From contig JAFEAE010000024.1 in NCBI GenBank assembly GCA_018266575.1, positions 1-64,000 of the forward strand: 64,000 nt of DNA, in the 5' to 3' direction. Made by a program: the position numbers and the translations under genes. Positions 26,243 through 35,469 of this stretch are shown here, piece after piece. Positions within the stretch are counted from its first letter, which is position 1. The number at the start of each line of letters is the position of its first letter. This stretch comes from Bacteroidota bacterium. Its GTDB lineage: Bacteria; Bacteroidota; Bacteroidia; Chitinophagales; Chitinophagaceae. The notes beneath the pieces are model-generated. The model did not search any database and had not been told where the DNA came from. It saw only the letters and a program-made list of their open reading frames with translations.

Positions 26243-27562
26243 ATGACTTACGATGAAACGATCGATTATCTGTTTACCAAATTGCCTATGTTTGAAAAAA
26301 CAGGTGCTGCTGCATTTAAAAAAGACCTGACAAATGAGATAATCCTTTGCAAAGCTATCGGTGACCCACATACGAAATTCAAATCTGTGCATGTTGCCGG
26401 AACAAATGGCAAAGGCTCCGTCAGCCATACACTTGCAGCAATATTACAAACTGCAGGTTATAAAACAGGTTTGTATACTTCCCCGCACCTTAAAGATTTC
26501 CGTGAACGGATAAAAATAAATGGAGAAATGATCTCCCGGGATTTTGTAGTTGATTTTACAGAAAGAATAAAGCCTTTGATTGATGAGATAAAACCTTCAT
26601 TTTTTGAGATCACCGTGGCGATGGCCTTCAAATATTTTGAGGAACAAAAAGTTGATATAGCGATTATAGAAGTTGGATTAGGGGGAAGATTGGATAGCAC
26701 CAATATTATTACGCCGGCATTGTCTGTTATCACAAATATCAGCTATGACCACATGAATATGCTTGGTGATACATTAGAGAAAATTGCCTTTGAAAAAGCA
26801 GGCATCATTAAACCCGGCGTGCCGGTCGTTATCGGTGAAAAAAAATCACCGACTGCCCGGGTTTTTGAATCAAGGGCCAAAGAATTAAACGCAACTATCC
26901 ACTTTGCAGATGAAAAACGCTTCGTGGCGGAATGGAAAACGGAGAAATATGAGTTGATCGTGGAAGTAACAGAAACACATTCCAATGATAAAAACTATTA
27001 CCATCTTGATTTAACGGGAATTTACCAGGTCAACAATATAGTTACCGTTCTGGAAGCAGTTCACCAGTTGAAGCAAAAAGGCTGGAATATAACGGAAACG
27101 CATATCCGAAAAGCATTGAGCCAGGTAAAACATTTAACAGGTTTACATGGAAGATGGGAAATTATTCATCACGAACCTTCAGTAGTCCTGGACGTTGCGC
27201 ACAATGAAGATGGTATCAGGCAACTGGTACGACAAATTGAATTAACAGACCACGAATCATTACATATTGTTACCGGAATGGTAAGAGATAAGGAAATTGA
27301 CAAAATACTTTCGCTGCTACCTAAACATGCAGAGTACTATTTCACTAAAGCGCAGATTCCACGTGCATTACCAGAGAACGATTTGTGGACAAAAGCTAAA
27401 GCAGCCGGTTTGCACGGAGATCATTATGCAGATGTGAACACAGCTTTGCAAACCGCTTTTGCAAAAGCAGGCAAAAAAGATTTGATCGTTGTTTGCGGAA
27501 GTGTTTTTGTTGTGGGAGAAGTGAATCAATATTTCAGCACACCTAATTTCTCCAACCCATAA
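26243..27562 (+). CDS. folC: Bifunctional folylpolyglutamate synthase/dihydrofolate synthase
   Basis: This 439-residue protein has the ATP-binding AGTNGKGSVSH motif at residues 52-62. It also has the typical Mur ligase-family segments GLYTSPHLKDFRERI, GLGGRLDSTN, ISYDHMNMLGDTLEKIAFEKAGIIK and VLDVAHN. The enzyme adds glutamate to dihydropteroate and folates in one-carbon metabolism. The protein is cytoplasmic. Its 3' end overlaps that of the convergent Nudix gene by 37 bases. Confidence 0.95.
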   Translation: MTYDETIDYLFTKLPMFEKTGAAAFKKDLTNEIILCKAIGDPHTKFKSVHVAGTNGKGSVSHTLAAILQTAGYKTGLYTSPHLKDFRERIKINGEMISRDFVVDFTERIKPLIDEIKPSFFEITVAMAFKYFEEQKVDIAIIEVGLGGRLDSTNIITPALSVITNISYDHMNMLGDTLEKIAFEKAGIIKPGVPVVIGEKKSPTARVFESRAKELNATIHFADEKRFVAEWKTEKYELIVEVTETHSNDKNYYHLDLTGIYQVNNIVTVLEAVHQLKQKGWNITETHIRKALSQVKHLTGLHGRWEIIHHEPSVVLDVAHNEDGIRQLVRQIELTDHESLHIVTGMVRDKEIDKILSLLPKHAEYYFTKAQIPRALPENDLWTKAKAAGLHGDHYADVNTALQTAFAKAGKKDLIVVCGSVFVVGEVNQYFSTPNFSNP

Positions 27563-28083
27563 AACAATGCAGTAACATGCATGCTCTGCACGATCTGGTT
27601 TTCACGCAGCATTTTTTTTACTTCATCAACAGAAAATAAATACACTTCAATTTCTTCGTTGTGGTCAAGTTCCTGTTGATGCGTCAATGTTCCGCCAGTT
27701 GCAAGGTAGATATGCATCCAGTTCGTATTTGTAGAAGGGTTTGCAGAAGTCTTTCCCAAATATTCATAATGTGTAAATGTATGGCCGGTTTCCTCCAATA
27801 ATTCGCGGGCAATTGCATCCTGCAATGAAGCATCGGTCTCATCCACACAACCACCGGGAATTTCGTAATTCGTTTCGCCTAATGCATGGCGATACTGTCT
27901 TTCTAAAATTATTTTTCCGTCGGCAGTAACTGCAACTGCAGTAACCCATGTTGGAAATTCATACACATAATATGGGGAAACGATCTTGCCTTCGTTTGTT
28001 TCGCAGGTGTCTTTGCGGATCGTAAACCAGGTATCCTTGTATAAATATTCTGAAGAAATTTTTTTCCAACTGAGGTCTTTCAT
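27526..28083 (-). CDS. Nudix hydrolase (ADP-ribose pyrophosphatase-like)
   Basis: The protein has 185 residues. The Nudix box is clear in its second half (ARELLEETGH), but the first half (GGCVDETDASLQDAI) has one extra residue and no Glu at the usual position. ADP-ribose pyrophosphatase-like features are present, such as VYEFPTWVTAVAVTADGKIIL and RQYRHALGETNYEIPGG. It should hydrolyse a nucleoside diphosphate linked to another moiety. The gene is the last of a minus-strand run with the DinB, FKBP and ABC genes. Confidence 0.88.
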   Translation of the reverse strand: MKDLSWKKISSEYLYKDTWFTIRKDTCETNEGKIVSPYYVYEFPTWVTAVAVTADGKIILERQYRHALGETNYEIPGGCVDETDASLQDAIARELLEETGHTFTHYEYLGKTSANPSTNTNWMHIYLATGGTLTHQQELDHNEEIEVYLFSVDEVKKMLRENQIVQSMHVTALFYGLEKLGVLKY

Positions 28084-28110
28084 TGCAGGGAGTTTGTTGT
28101 TTGGGAATGC

Positions 28111-28199
28111 AGTTCATAGTTCATAGTTAATGGTAAGAAAGATTCGTGATGATTGTCGCACTCTATAAACTATGAACCATTAACTATCAACCATGAACC
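28111..28199. repeat. Intergenic hairpin of GTTCATAG/TTAATGG units
   Basis: The left arm 28111-28134 and right arm 28176-28199 pair at 21 of 24 positions. The units GTTCATAGTTCATAG and GTTAATGG recur within the arms. The loop holds a TGTCGCACTCT segment also found in the dispersed repeat at 23150-23215. It lies between two co-oriented minus-strand genes. Confidence 0.65.
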
Positions 28200-28209
28200 T
28201 TCAACCTCT

Positions 28210-28746
28210 CTACCATCCTTTGCTTTCTCTCAATGCTGTAATATGGCCTACATGATGTTTGCCATGCCAGGCGTACATTCCAAGAAAATGCCAGAGTGTA
28301 AATGTTTTATTGTGCTCAGGGTGTACGACAGTCCTGTTCCACTGCTCTTCCGTCAAATTTTTTAGCGCTTCGTACCAGCGGATATGTAATGCATGCAACA
28401 AGGTCAGAGAAATATTGATAGGCAGATTTTTTACATCATCCAATTCTGCCCACAATTTTTCCTCGTAAGGTTTTATTGTCGGGCTATTCTCCGTCAACCC
28501 AAGTTTAAAACGAACGTATGCATTAATATGACTGTCTGCCACGTGATGCACCAGTTGTTTTATTGTCCACCCGCCTTCGCGGTAAGGTGTTTGCAATTGG
28601 GCTTCGTCCAGGTTCAAAATCGCGTTTTCCAGCATTAATGGAAGATATTTGATAGCATTCAGCCAATCTTCTTTCTGTTTTTCCGAAAACGGCTTTGGTT
28701 CATATTTACCGATGGGATAACGGGGATCAGTAACCGCAGATGTCAT
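28210..28746 (-). CDS. YfiT/DinB-type bacillithiol transferase-like protein
   Basis: The protein has 178 residues. The PIGKYEPKPFS start, GGWTIKQLVHHVADSHINAYVRFKL segment and the WHGKHHVGHI end match the YfiT/BstA branch of the DinB four-helix family. The three histidines (HHVADSH plus HHVGH) form the metal site. Such proteins transfer a thiol cofactor, bacillithiol where present, to electrophiles. It lies two bases downstream of the FKBP stop in transcription order, so it is almost certainly in the same operon. Confidence 0.88.
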   Translation of the reverse strand: MTSAVTDPRYPIGKYEPKPFSEKQKEDWLNAIKYLPLMLENAILNLDEAQLQTPYREGGWTIKQLVHHVADSHINAYVRFKLGLTENSPTIKPYEEKLWAELDDVKNLPINISLTLLHALHIRWYEALKNLTEEQWNRTVVHPEHNKTFTLWHFLGMYAWHGKHHVGHITALRESKGW

Positions 28747-28748
28747 AA

Positions 28749-29156
28749 TTATTTATTTACGATGGAAATCAATTCTACTTCAAACAAAAGTGTAGCGCCG
28801 CCGGGAATACTTCCTGACCCTCTGTCGCCATAGGCAAGATCAGATGGTATCCACAGTCTCCAGATGCTTCCTTCTTTCATCATCGGGATTGCTACCTGCC
28901 ATCCTTTGATCAATGCTAATATTGGTGCAGAAAAGGGTTTGCCACGTTTATAAGAGCTGTCGAATTCCTTTCCATTTAATAAAGACCCTTTATAGTGTGC
29001 AAGGATCGTATCAGTCACCAAAGGTGTTTTCCCTGTTCCTTCCTGCACAACCTGATACTGTATTCCATTATCCAGTTCAGTAACCCCATCCTGTTCTTTA
29101 TTCTTTTGTAAAAATTCTTTACCCGCTTCTTTCTGTTGCTGAATAAAATTTGTCAT
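28749..29156 (-). CDS. FKBP-type peptidyl-prolyl cis-trans isomerase
   Basis: The protein has 135 residues. The FKBP core shows ILAHYKGSLLNGKEFDSSYKRG, IKGWQVAIPMMKEGSIW and IPSDLAYGDRGSGSIPGGATLLFEVEL. There is no signal peptide, so it is likely cytoplasmic, unlike many exported Bacteroidota FKBPs. It catalyses cis-trans isomerisation of Xaa-Pro bonds during folding. It lies between the ABC ATPase and YfiT-like genes on the same strand. Confidence 0.92.
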   Translation of the reverse strand: MTNFIQQQKEAGKEFLQKNKEQDGVTELDNGIQYQVVQEGTGKTPLVTDTILAHYKGSLLNGKEFDSSYKRGKPFSAPILALIKGWQVAIPMMKEGSIWRLWIPSDLAYGDRGSGSIPGGATLLFEVELISIVNK

Positions 29157-29180
29157 GATTATTTATATGTTGTAGAAAAA

Positions 29181-29945
29181 TTAATCTTCACGAAGAACAT
29201 GACCTGTAAGATTGATGAACACATCTTCCAGGTTTGCTTTCTTAACTTCTTTCGGGCGTTCGAAACCTGTCTCTACAAGCTTGTCGATCAGTTTATCCGG
29301 GGTATCCAATGCAATGATCTTTCCTGAATCAATGATCGCTACACGGTCGCACAAAACTTCCGCTTCATCCATATAATGCGTGGTGATAATTACAGTTGTC
29401 CCTTTAGAACGAATATCTTTGATAAGGTCCCACAAGTTACGGCGTGCCTGCGGGTCAAGGCCTGTTGTCGGTTCATCCAAAAAAATAATTTTGGGATGAT
29501 TGATAAGTGTTGTTGCAATGGAGAAACGTTGTTTCTGGCCGCCGCTTAATTCTTTATATTTTGCTTTTGCTTTATCGCGGAGGTTAACCGTATCTAATAA
29601 TTTTAAAGGGTCGACAGTTTCATTGTATAGCCCGCCGAACAAATCGATCAGTTCAGTAAGTTTCAGGCCCGGGTAATATCCGGATGTTTGCAACTGTACA
29701 CCAATGATTTTTTTTATTTCGTCTGGTTTTTTATCGAGATCGATCCCGTCTACGTTCACTTCGCCGCTTGTTTTTTCGCGAAGTGTTTCGATGATTTCCA
29801 GCGTTGTTGATTTGCCTGCGCCGTTTGGCCCCAGCAACCCGAAAATTTCTCCCTCGAACACTTCAAAACTGATACCTTTAACCGCTTCAAAATCCCCATA
29901 TTTTTTAGTAAGGTTTTTTACGGTAATGATTGTATTTGCTGCCAT
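29181..29945 (-). CDS. ABC transporter ATP-binding protein
   Basis: I start it at the ATG at 29945 (254 residues); a TTG three codons upstream is possible. Walker A is GPNGAGKST, the signature is LSGGQKQR and Walker B is IIFLDEPTTGLD. The family resembles the CcmA/DrrA group of multidrug or lipid exporters. No permease gene is adjacent in this operon; the next gene encodes an FKBP. Confidence 0.92.
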   Translation of the reverse strand: MAANTIITVKNLTKKYGDFEAVKGISFEVFEGEIFGLLGPNGAGKSTTLEIIETLREKTSGEVNVDGIDLDKKPDEIKKIIGVQLQTSGYYPGLKLTELIDLFGGLYNETVDPLKLLDTVNLRDKAKAKYKELSGGQKQRFSIATTLINHPKIIFLDEPTTGLDPQARRNLWDLIKDIRSKGTTVIITTHYMDEAEVLCDRVAIIDSGKIIALDTPDKLIDKLVETGFERPKEVKKANLEDVFINLTGHVLRED

Positions 29946-30219
29946 AGCTGGCAATTTACATCAGTTCTTTTTTCAAGCCAATAAATTTGTGAGAAACGGA
30001 AATTAATAGTTCCAGTAAAAGAGCAGAGATTTAATGTTGGAAGTTATCGTTCAACCCAAGAATGAATCCAGAAATGCTTCGTTTTGCCTGTGAAAAAATG
30101 ACAAATACCGGTATACAAAACAAGCTAAACCATTGTTGATAATTTTCCTGATGATTTATTATGAACGATGAATTAATTTCGCATGCTGTTATCTTTAATT
30201 TTTAATTCTTAATTCTTAA

Positions 30220-31224
30220 TTGAACACATTCATCCTTGCAATAGAATCATCCTGCGACGAAACCAGTTGTGCAATTTGTAAAGACGGCATTATTCTTTCC
30301 AACATCATTGCCAATCAGAAAGTGCACGAACAATATGGCGGTGTTGTGCCTGAATTGGCAAGCCGTGCGCATATCCAAAATATTGTTCCTGTAATTGATA
30401 AAGCGCTTGCAACTGCCAACTGCCAGCTATCAGCTATTCATGCTATTGCCTTTACGCAATCTCCCGGATTGATCGGCTCGTTGCTTGTTGGTTCGCAGTT
30501 TGCAAAATCATTATCCTTATCATTACAAGTCCCATTGATCGCAGTGCATCACATGCAGGCGCATGTTCTTGCTAACCTGATCGACGCCCCCAGGCCTTCG
30601 TTCCCTTTTTTATGTTTAACGGTAAGTGGCGGGCATACACAAATTGTATTGTGCGAATCCCCCTCAAAAATGAAAGTGATCGGTGAAACGATTGATGATG
30701 CTGCCGGCGAAGCTTTTGATAAATCTGCAAAATTACTTGGGCTTCCTTATCCTGGTGGGCCCTTGATTGATAAATATGCTGCCACAGGAAATGCAGATCG
30801 TTTTAAATTTCCGGAACCACAAGTTCCGGGGCTCGATTTTAGTTTCAGCGGATTGAAAACAGCGATACTCTATTTTTTACAGGAGCATACCCATGATAAC
30901 CCAGATTTTGTTCAGCAAAATCTCGCTGATATTTGTGCATCGATCCAGAAAAGAATTGTTTCTATTTTATTGAACAAACTGAAAAAAGCTGCACTTCAAA
31001 CAGGCATAAAAGATTTATGTATTGCCGGAGGTGTTTCTGCAAACAGCGGCTTGCGTAATGCATTCACGGAGATGGGTAAGCGAAATCATTGGAATACTTT
31101 CATTCCTAAATTTGAGTATTGTACCGACAATGCCGGCATGATTGCCATTACCGGCTATTATAAATTTCTCGATAAAAACTTCTCATCCTTGAGCATCAGC
31201 GCTTCTGCAAGGGCAGAATGGTAA
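30220..31224 (+). CDS. tsaD: tRNA N6-adenosine threonylcarbamoyltransferase
   Basis: The protein has 334 residues and begins with TTG at 30220. The ILAIESSCDETS start, ELASRAHIQNIVP, the metal-binding HHMQAH, VSGGHTQI and GGPLIDKYA segments are hallmarks of TsaD/Kae1. The enzyme transfers threonylcarbamoyl to A37 of tRNAs that read ANN codons, with TsaB and TsaE as partners. It is in the cytoplasm. Partner genes are not in this window. Confidence 0.95.
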   Translation: MNTFILAIESSCDETSCAICKDGIILSNIIANQKVHEQYGGVVPELASRAHIQNIVPVIDKALATANCQLSAIHAIAFTQSPGLIGSLLVGSQFAKSLSLSLQVPLIAVHHMQAHVLANLIDAPRPSFPFLCLTVSGGHTQIVLCESPSKMKVIGETIDDAAGEAFDKSAKLLGLPYPGGPLIDKYAATGNADRFKFPEPQVPGLDFSFSGLKTAILYFLQEHTHDNPDFVQQNLADICASIQKRIVSILLNKLKKAALQTGIKDLCIAGGVSANSGLRNAFTEMGKRNHWNTFIPKFEYCTDNAGMIAITGYYKFLDKNFSSLSISASARAEW

Positions 31225-31309
31225 AACATGTTTATCAATTATTCGTAGCGATATTCACCGTTGGTGAAAAATCAAGTAGCTTGCATCACTGAAAATTGCA
31301 ACTCTTTTC

Positions 31310-32023
31310 ATGCCGAATTCGTATTTCCGTTTCAAACAATTTACCATTCACCAGGATCAATGCGCCATGAAGGTTTGTACCGACTCCTGTATCCTCGGTG
31401 CATGGTTCGCTGCAAAAATCCCATCGTATTCTTATGTACTTGATATCGGAAGCGGAACCGGGTTACTAATGTTGATGCTGGCGCAAAAAAACAAAGCAGA
31501 GATCAATGGTATTGAGATTGATCTTACTGCAGTTAAACAACTCAAACAAAATATTGCCGCAAGTAAATGGAAAGAGCGATTAAAAGTATTTCCCGGAGAT
31601 GTACGCTCATGGTCGTTTTCGGAGAAATATGATTTTATCATCAGCAACCCTCCTTTTTATGAAGGCGATCTGCACTCTGAATACGAACAAAAAAACATAG
31701 CGAAACATAGCACCGTACTTGGTTTTGAAGATCTGCTTTCTGCTATTGATACCAGCTTAAAACCTTCCGGTTCGTTTGGGGTTTTGTTACCTTACCATCG
31801 TGCAGAAGCGTTTGAAGAAATGGCTTTGAAAAAGAATTTTTTTTTGATGGAAAAATTATTGATCAAACAAACTCCTGCACATGATTATTTCCGTGCTGTA
31901 TTACATTTCTCCCGCAGTAATGAAGACAAGTTTTCTTCTTTTGAACTTACTATTCAAAATGAAAAAGGAAATTATACCGGCGAGTTTGTGGAGCTGATGA
32001 AGGATTATTATTTGTATTTGTGA
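31310..32023 (+). CDS. trmN6: tRNA1(Val) (adenine37-N6)-methyltransferase
   Basis: This 237-residue SAM-dependent methyltransferase has LDIGSGTGLLML (GSGTG at 47-51) and the N6-adenine motif NPPF at 113-116, followed by YEGDLHSEYEQKNIAKH, characteristic of TrmN6 (YfiC). It methylates N6 of A37 in valine tRNA1. It follows tsaD in the same direction after 85 bases, linking two tRNA position-37 modification genes. Confidence 0.9.
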   Translation: MPNSYFRFKQFTIHQDQCAMKVCTDSCILGAWFAAKIPSYSYVLDIGSGTGLLMLMLAQKNKAEINGIEIDLTAVKQLKQNIAASKWKERLKVFPGDVRSWSFSEKYDFIISNPPFYEGDLHSEYEQKNIAKHSTVLGFEDLLSAIDTSLKPSGSFGVLLPYHRAEAFEEMALKKNFFLMEKLLIKQTPAHDYFRAVLHFSRSNEDKFSSFELTIQNEKGNYTGEFVELMKDYYLYL

Positions 32024-32141
32024 AGGGGTGGGTGAAGTCAACTGAAAGTTGAAAATGGATACTTGAAAATAAAGAAAACTTGTATCAGTAAGCATCATAT
32101 CATGTAAATCATTTAATCATGATAATAATAGTTCAGACAAT

Positions 32142-32215
32142 CGCTCAATAGAATTTCATGTGTACAAGTGAGTGACACAACGATGCTCAATAGTAGCAAT
32201 GCCGCTGGTTACCAA
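32142..32215 (-). repeat. Dispersed intergenic repeat, copy D (non-palindromic core)
   Basis: On the minus strand it reads GGTAACCAGCGGCATTG, CATCGTTGTGTCACTCACTT, GTACA, then ATTCTATTGAGCG. The ends match the other copies, but the central palindrome is replaced by GTGTCACTCAC, shared exactly with the copy at 48951-49027. It lies in the 299-base spacer between the convergent trmN6 and nagA genes; nothing else was recognised there. Confidence 0.75.
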
Positions 32216-32322
32216 ATTCATTTTTTCTTACGGATATAGACAAACGTTATACCTGACAATGATTGGCAGAAGCTGACGCCTGCGCCCGATGTTAGGATAA
32301 TATTTCCAAAAAATATTTTTTA

Positions 32323-33501
32323 TCAACCAATAGTTATAATTTCTTTTTCATTAAAAATATATTTCACCCTCACCTCTTCATCAAAAAACACCAGGTTAGC
32401 TTTTTTCCCAATGGCAATGGATCCATATTCTTTGTTAATTGCCGCAATCCTTGCCGGAGTAGTAGCAGCCATCCTGATTACTTCAGTTAAAGGGATACCA
32501 GCTTCTTTCCACATGGTTTTTACCAAAAAATCCATTGTTGCCACACTTCCTGCAAAAGAACTTCTGTCGGGAAGTTTGGCCACGTGATCTTCGATGATCA
32601 CAGCAACACCGGATTCTTTTGATCCCAGAACAGAAGTTATTGCATCTGTGCCTGCCGGGCGGATGGCATCGGTTATCAATGCTATTTTATCTGCACCTTT
32701 TATTTTGTATACCAGTTGCAGAAGCGGAACAGGCAGGTGCCTGCCATCTGCAATAATCTCCACGTCGAGGCTATCGATCAGGAACGAGGCTTCAACTACT
32801 CCGGCATAACGATAGGCATTTCTCCGGGTCACTCCGTTCATTCCTGAATACAGGTGCGTAACCAGGCTGTAGCCGTTCTTCACCGCCATTTCTACATCAC
32901 TATATACTGCATCTGTATGAGCTATAGATGCGATCACTCCTTTGTTATGCAGCACATTGCCCATTTCCAGTGCGCCGTTAAGTTCTGGTGCCACACTCCA
33001 TCTTGCTATGCAGGAAAATTTATCAAGCAAGTAATTATATTCTTTGGCATCAGGCTTGCGAATGAACCTTGCATCCTGCGCCCCTCGCTGGTCCATCGCA
33101 AAATACGGGCCTTCAATATGAACGCCCAGCCATTTCATACCACTATCATCCAGACGCGAAAAATTCCGGTACGATTCGAGCATATTATTTAAAGACTCAA
33201 GCGTGGAGCTGAGCGTAGTGGGCATCATTGATGTTGTGCCATGCCGGTAGTGGGTAAGTGCAATTTCACGCATCGCTTCTGCAGAGGCATCCATAAAATC
33301 ATGTCCGCCACCTCCATGAACATGCAGGTCAACAAAACCCGGAGAAACAAAAAGCCCGCCGGCATTAAACGTTGAAACATCATCTAACGTTAATGCATAT
33401 TCGAAAATATCTTTTATATATCCGTTCTCAATCAAAACAGAACCGTTTTGGATAATATTATCCGGTGTAATGATTTTTCCGTTATTGATGATGAATTTCA
33501 A
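32323..33501 (-). CDS. nagA: N-acetylglucosamine-6-phosphate deacetylase
   Basis: The protein has 392 residues, starting with TTG at 33501. The amidohydrolase signature PGFVDLHVHGGGGHDFMD includes the metal ligands H60 and H62; GVHIEGPYF and ITDAIRPAG supply the other active-site residues. The enzyme removes acetate from GlcNAc-6-phosphate. Its start lies 12 bases behind the nagB stop, so the non-ATG start may rely on translational coupling. Confidence 0.95.
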   Translation of the reverse strand: MKFIINNGKIITPDNIIQNGSVLIENGYIKDIFEYALTLDDVSTFNAGGLFVSPGFVDLHVHGGGGHDFMDASAEAMREIALTHYRHGTTSMMPTTLSSTLESLNNMLESYRNFSRLDDSGMKWLGVHIEGPYFAMDQRGAQDARFIRKPDAKEYNYLLDKFSCIARWSVAPELNGALEMGNVLHNKGVIASIAHTDAVYSDVEMAVKNGYSLVTHLYSGMNGVTRRNAYRYAGVVEASFLIDSLDVEIIADGRHLPVPLLQLVYKIKGADKIALITDAIRPAGTDAITSVLGSKESGVAVIIEDHVAKLPDRSSFAGSVATMDFLVKTMWKEAGIPLTEVIRMAATTPARIAAINKEYGSIAIGKKANLVFFDEEVRVKYIFNEKEIITIG

Positions 33502-33513
33502 AACTGAAACGAA

Positions 33514-34254
33514 TTAATCTTGTTTTAATAATGAGGATGACTCTTTATCCAGGTAAATTACACAATGCTCATGATTTTGCAGGATACTTGCAGGATACAA
33601 AGGTGATATTTTATTTGCCAGGCAGTTTTTTACCGCGATGGCTTTTCGCTTTTCAGGAACCGAACAAATGACGTATCCGGATTTCATGATCTGTTTTACA
33701 GACATGCTAATTGCTGAATGGGGCACCTCTTCCAAACTGCTGAACCATCCTTCATTCAACTGTTGCATGCGGCAGGCTTCATCAAGCCTAACCATTATAA
33801 ACGGAGCATCAGTATCAAAATCTGCAGGCGGATCATTAAATGCAAGGTGTCCATTTTCCCCGATGCCGACCAATGCCACGTCAATATGAAACTCTTGGAT
33901 GGATTTGTTCAACAATTCAACCTCCTTAACAGGATCGGTTTCGCCGTTGATAAGAAACACATCTTTCAATGTACCTATCTTGTCAATAAACCTTTCTTTG
34001 AGATATTTTCTGAAACTCGCCGGGTGATTTTCGCTGATACCAATATATTCATCGAGATGGAACATGACCACTTTGCCCCAGTCAATCTCTTTGTCAGCGG
34101 TCAGATGTTTTATGGTTTCAAACTGGCTGTTGCCGGTAGCCATAATAATGCAGGCAAATCCTTTTTCTTGAATTGCCGACCTTACCAGGTTAGCTGATCT
34201 TTCACCTGCAGCTTTGCCCAACTTTTCAGGAGTATCAAAAATTTCTACTTTCAT
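33514..34254 (-). CDS. nagB: Glucosamine-6-phosphate deaminase
   Basis: I use the ATG at 34254 (246 residues, MKVEIFDT); the frame is open back to a TTG at 34305 but a candidate promoter occupies that stretch. VVMFHLDEYIGI, GIGENGHLAFNDPP and the later VICSVPEKRKAIAV segment are family features, with the catalytic Asp and His in LDEY and GHLAF. It converts glucosamine-6-phosphate to fructose-6-phosphate and ammonia. It forms an operon with nagA for amino sugar use. Confidence 0.93.
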   Translation of the reverse strand: MKVEIFDTPEKLGKAAGERSANLVRSAIQEKGFACIIMATGNSQFETIKHLTADKEIDWGKVVMFHLDEYIGISENHPASFRKYLKERFIDKIGTLKDVFLINGETDPVKEVELLNKSIQEFHIDVALVGIGENGHLAFNDPPADFDTDAPFIMVRLDEACRMQQLNEGWFSSLEEVPHSAISMSVKQIMKSGYVICSVPEKRKAIAVKNCLANKISPLYPASILQNHEHCVIYLDKESSSLLKQD

Positions 34255-34272
34255 GACATGATGGATTGTAGG

Positions 34273-34306
34273 CAAATGTAACCATGCGGCCTGTTTTATA
34301 TACAAT
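34273..34306 (-). promoter_or_regulatory. Candidate Bacteroidota-type promoter for nagBA
   Basis: On the minus strand a TACATTTG box (34273-34280) fits the TAnnTTTG -7 consensus exactly. An ATTG at 34303-34306 could be the -33 element, with a 22-base spacer, slightly longer than usual. The box ends 19 bases before the chosen nagB start, implying a short leader. Confidence 0.35.
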
Positions 34307-34521
34307 CTTCATGCAATGATTTTTTCCGTATTAGATTTTGCAAAAAAATCGTTCAGTTCTCTTCCGGAATGAACGTTTATTATAAAAATACTTAAGAAGC
34401 TTTGAAATCTCCGGAAACATTTTCGAGTATGCATACCTGTTATATTTTATATTTGTTGACACCAGCGTCTGCTTGCTTCGGGGCGTGATAGGTTATCCGA
34501 TGCGATTATATCCGGCAGGCA

Positions 34522-35370
34522 TTATATTGCATTAACTGTGAGTACAGGTGGCGTTGAATATTTCTGGATGATGTTCCCGAAAAAAGCCGACATAAAACCT
34601 GGCATTTTTGTTTGGGTTCCGGGATTGAGGATGATCAGGTCTGCAGCATGCATTGTAGCAAATTTATTGATGGCTTCGGCAATATTCCTGTTCTCTGTAA
34701 AATCTTCCTCAACCTGTGTAGGGCAGTTTTCAGTGACCAATTGCCTTGCCCTTTTCATATAATGCTGAACTTTATCTTTTGTTTTTTCATTTCCGATCCC
34801 AAGTAATTTAATTGTGGTATTATGGGTCGACGCTATATATATACCATACATCATTTTCCTTATTGGTAAAAAGTCAGTAACAGGTATTACAATTGAATAA
34901 AGTTTGGTTAATCGCCTGTTAGACGGAATAGTAATCACCGGAATATTTGTTGCTATTGCAATTTTATCGGGATTGATGTACATTTTTCTTTTGTTTGCTT
35001 CATTTACTTTCTGTCCAATCAAAATCAGATCGGTCTCGTAGAGGTTTGCATAGTCGATAATAGTTTCATCCCATGAGCCTGCTAAAATGTTTTGACTTAT
35101 CCTGATTCCCTGTATGCCGATAATTTTCAAAAAGGAAAATAATTTCTGAAACTGGAACTCAACCTCATATTTATATCCCCGGTCAAGTGCAGGCGCATTT
35201 ACATAATGCCCGGTGGTTGCTAATGATGCAAAAGCAGAAACATGCACAACATGCAAAAGATCGATTGAACATTGGTATTGTTTTGCAACTTCGATGGCCT
35301 TTAGAACAGCGTTTTTGGATCTTGCAGAAAAATCAACAGGAACAAGTATTTTATTGAAAAGCTTTTGCAT
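34522..35370 (-). CDS. Universal stress protein, two UspA domains
   Basis: The protein has 282 residues. The N-terminal UspA domain starts FNKILVPVDFSARSKNAVLKA, with a LLHVVH strand. The second domain runs from about residue 150 and ends with ADLIILNPGTQTKM and TPPVLTVNAI. There is no transmembrane segment. It is a cytoplasmic stress protein, probably nucleotide-binding or sensing. It lies 99 bases beyond the sensor kinase gene on the same strand and is a likely target or operon mate of the two-component system. Confidence 0.88.
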   Translation of the reverse strand: MQKLFNKILVPVDFSARSKNAVLKAIEVAKQYQCSIDLLHVVHVSAFASLATTGHYVNAPALDRGYKYEVEFQFQKLFSFLKIIGIQGIRISQNILAGSWDETIIDYANLYETDLILIGQKVNEANKRKMYINPDKIAIATNIPVITIPSNRRLTKLYSIVIPVTDFLPIRKMMYGIYIASTHNTTIKLLGIGNEKTKDKVQHYMKRARQLVTENCPTQVEEDFTENRNIAEAINKFATMHAADLIILNPGTQTKMPGFMSAFFGNIIQKYSTPPVLTVNAI

Positions 35371-35469
35371 GGAACGCAGTTTGGAGTTTACAATATTATC
35401 GGCATACTATAAAAAACAGATTAACGCCTAATTAAAAAGCAGTTAAAATTTTATTCAAATAAAAACCTG

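Noticed and set aside
32729..32747. GGCAGGTGCCTGCC as another copy of the repeat core
   Set aside because: It lies in the conserved HLPVPLL region of nagA, and its flanks do not match the repeat family, so it is probably coincidental.
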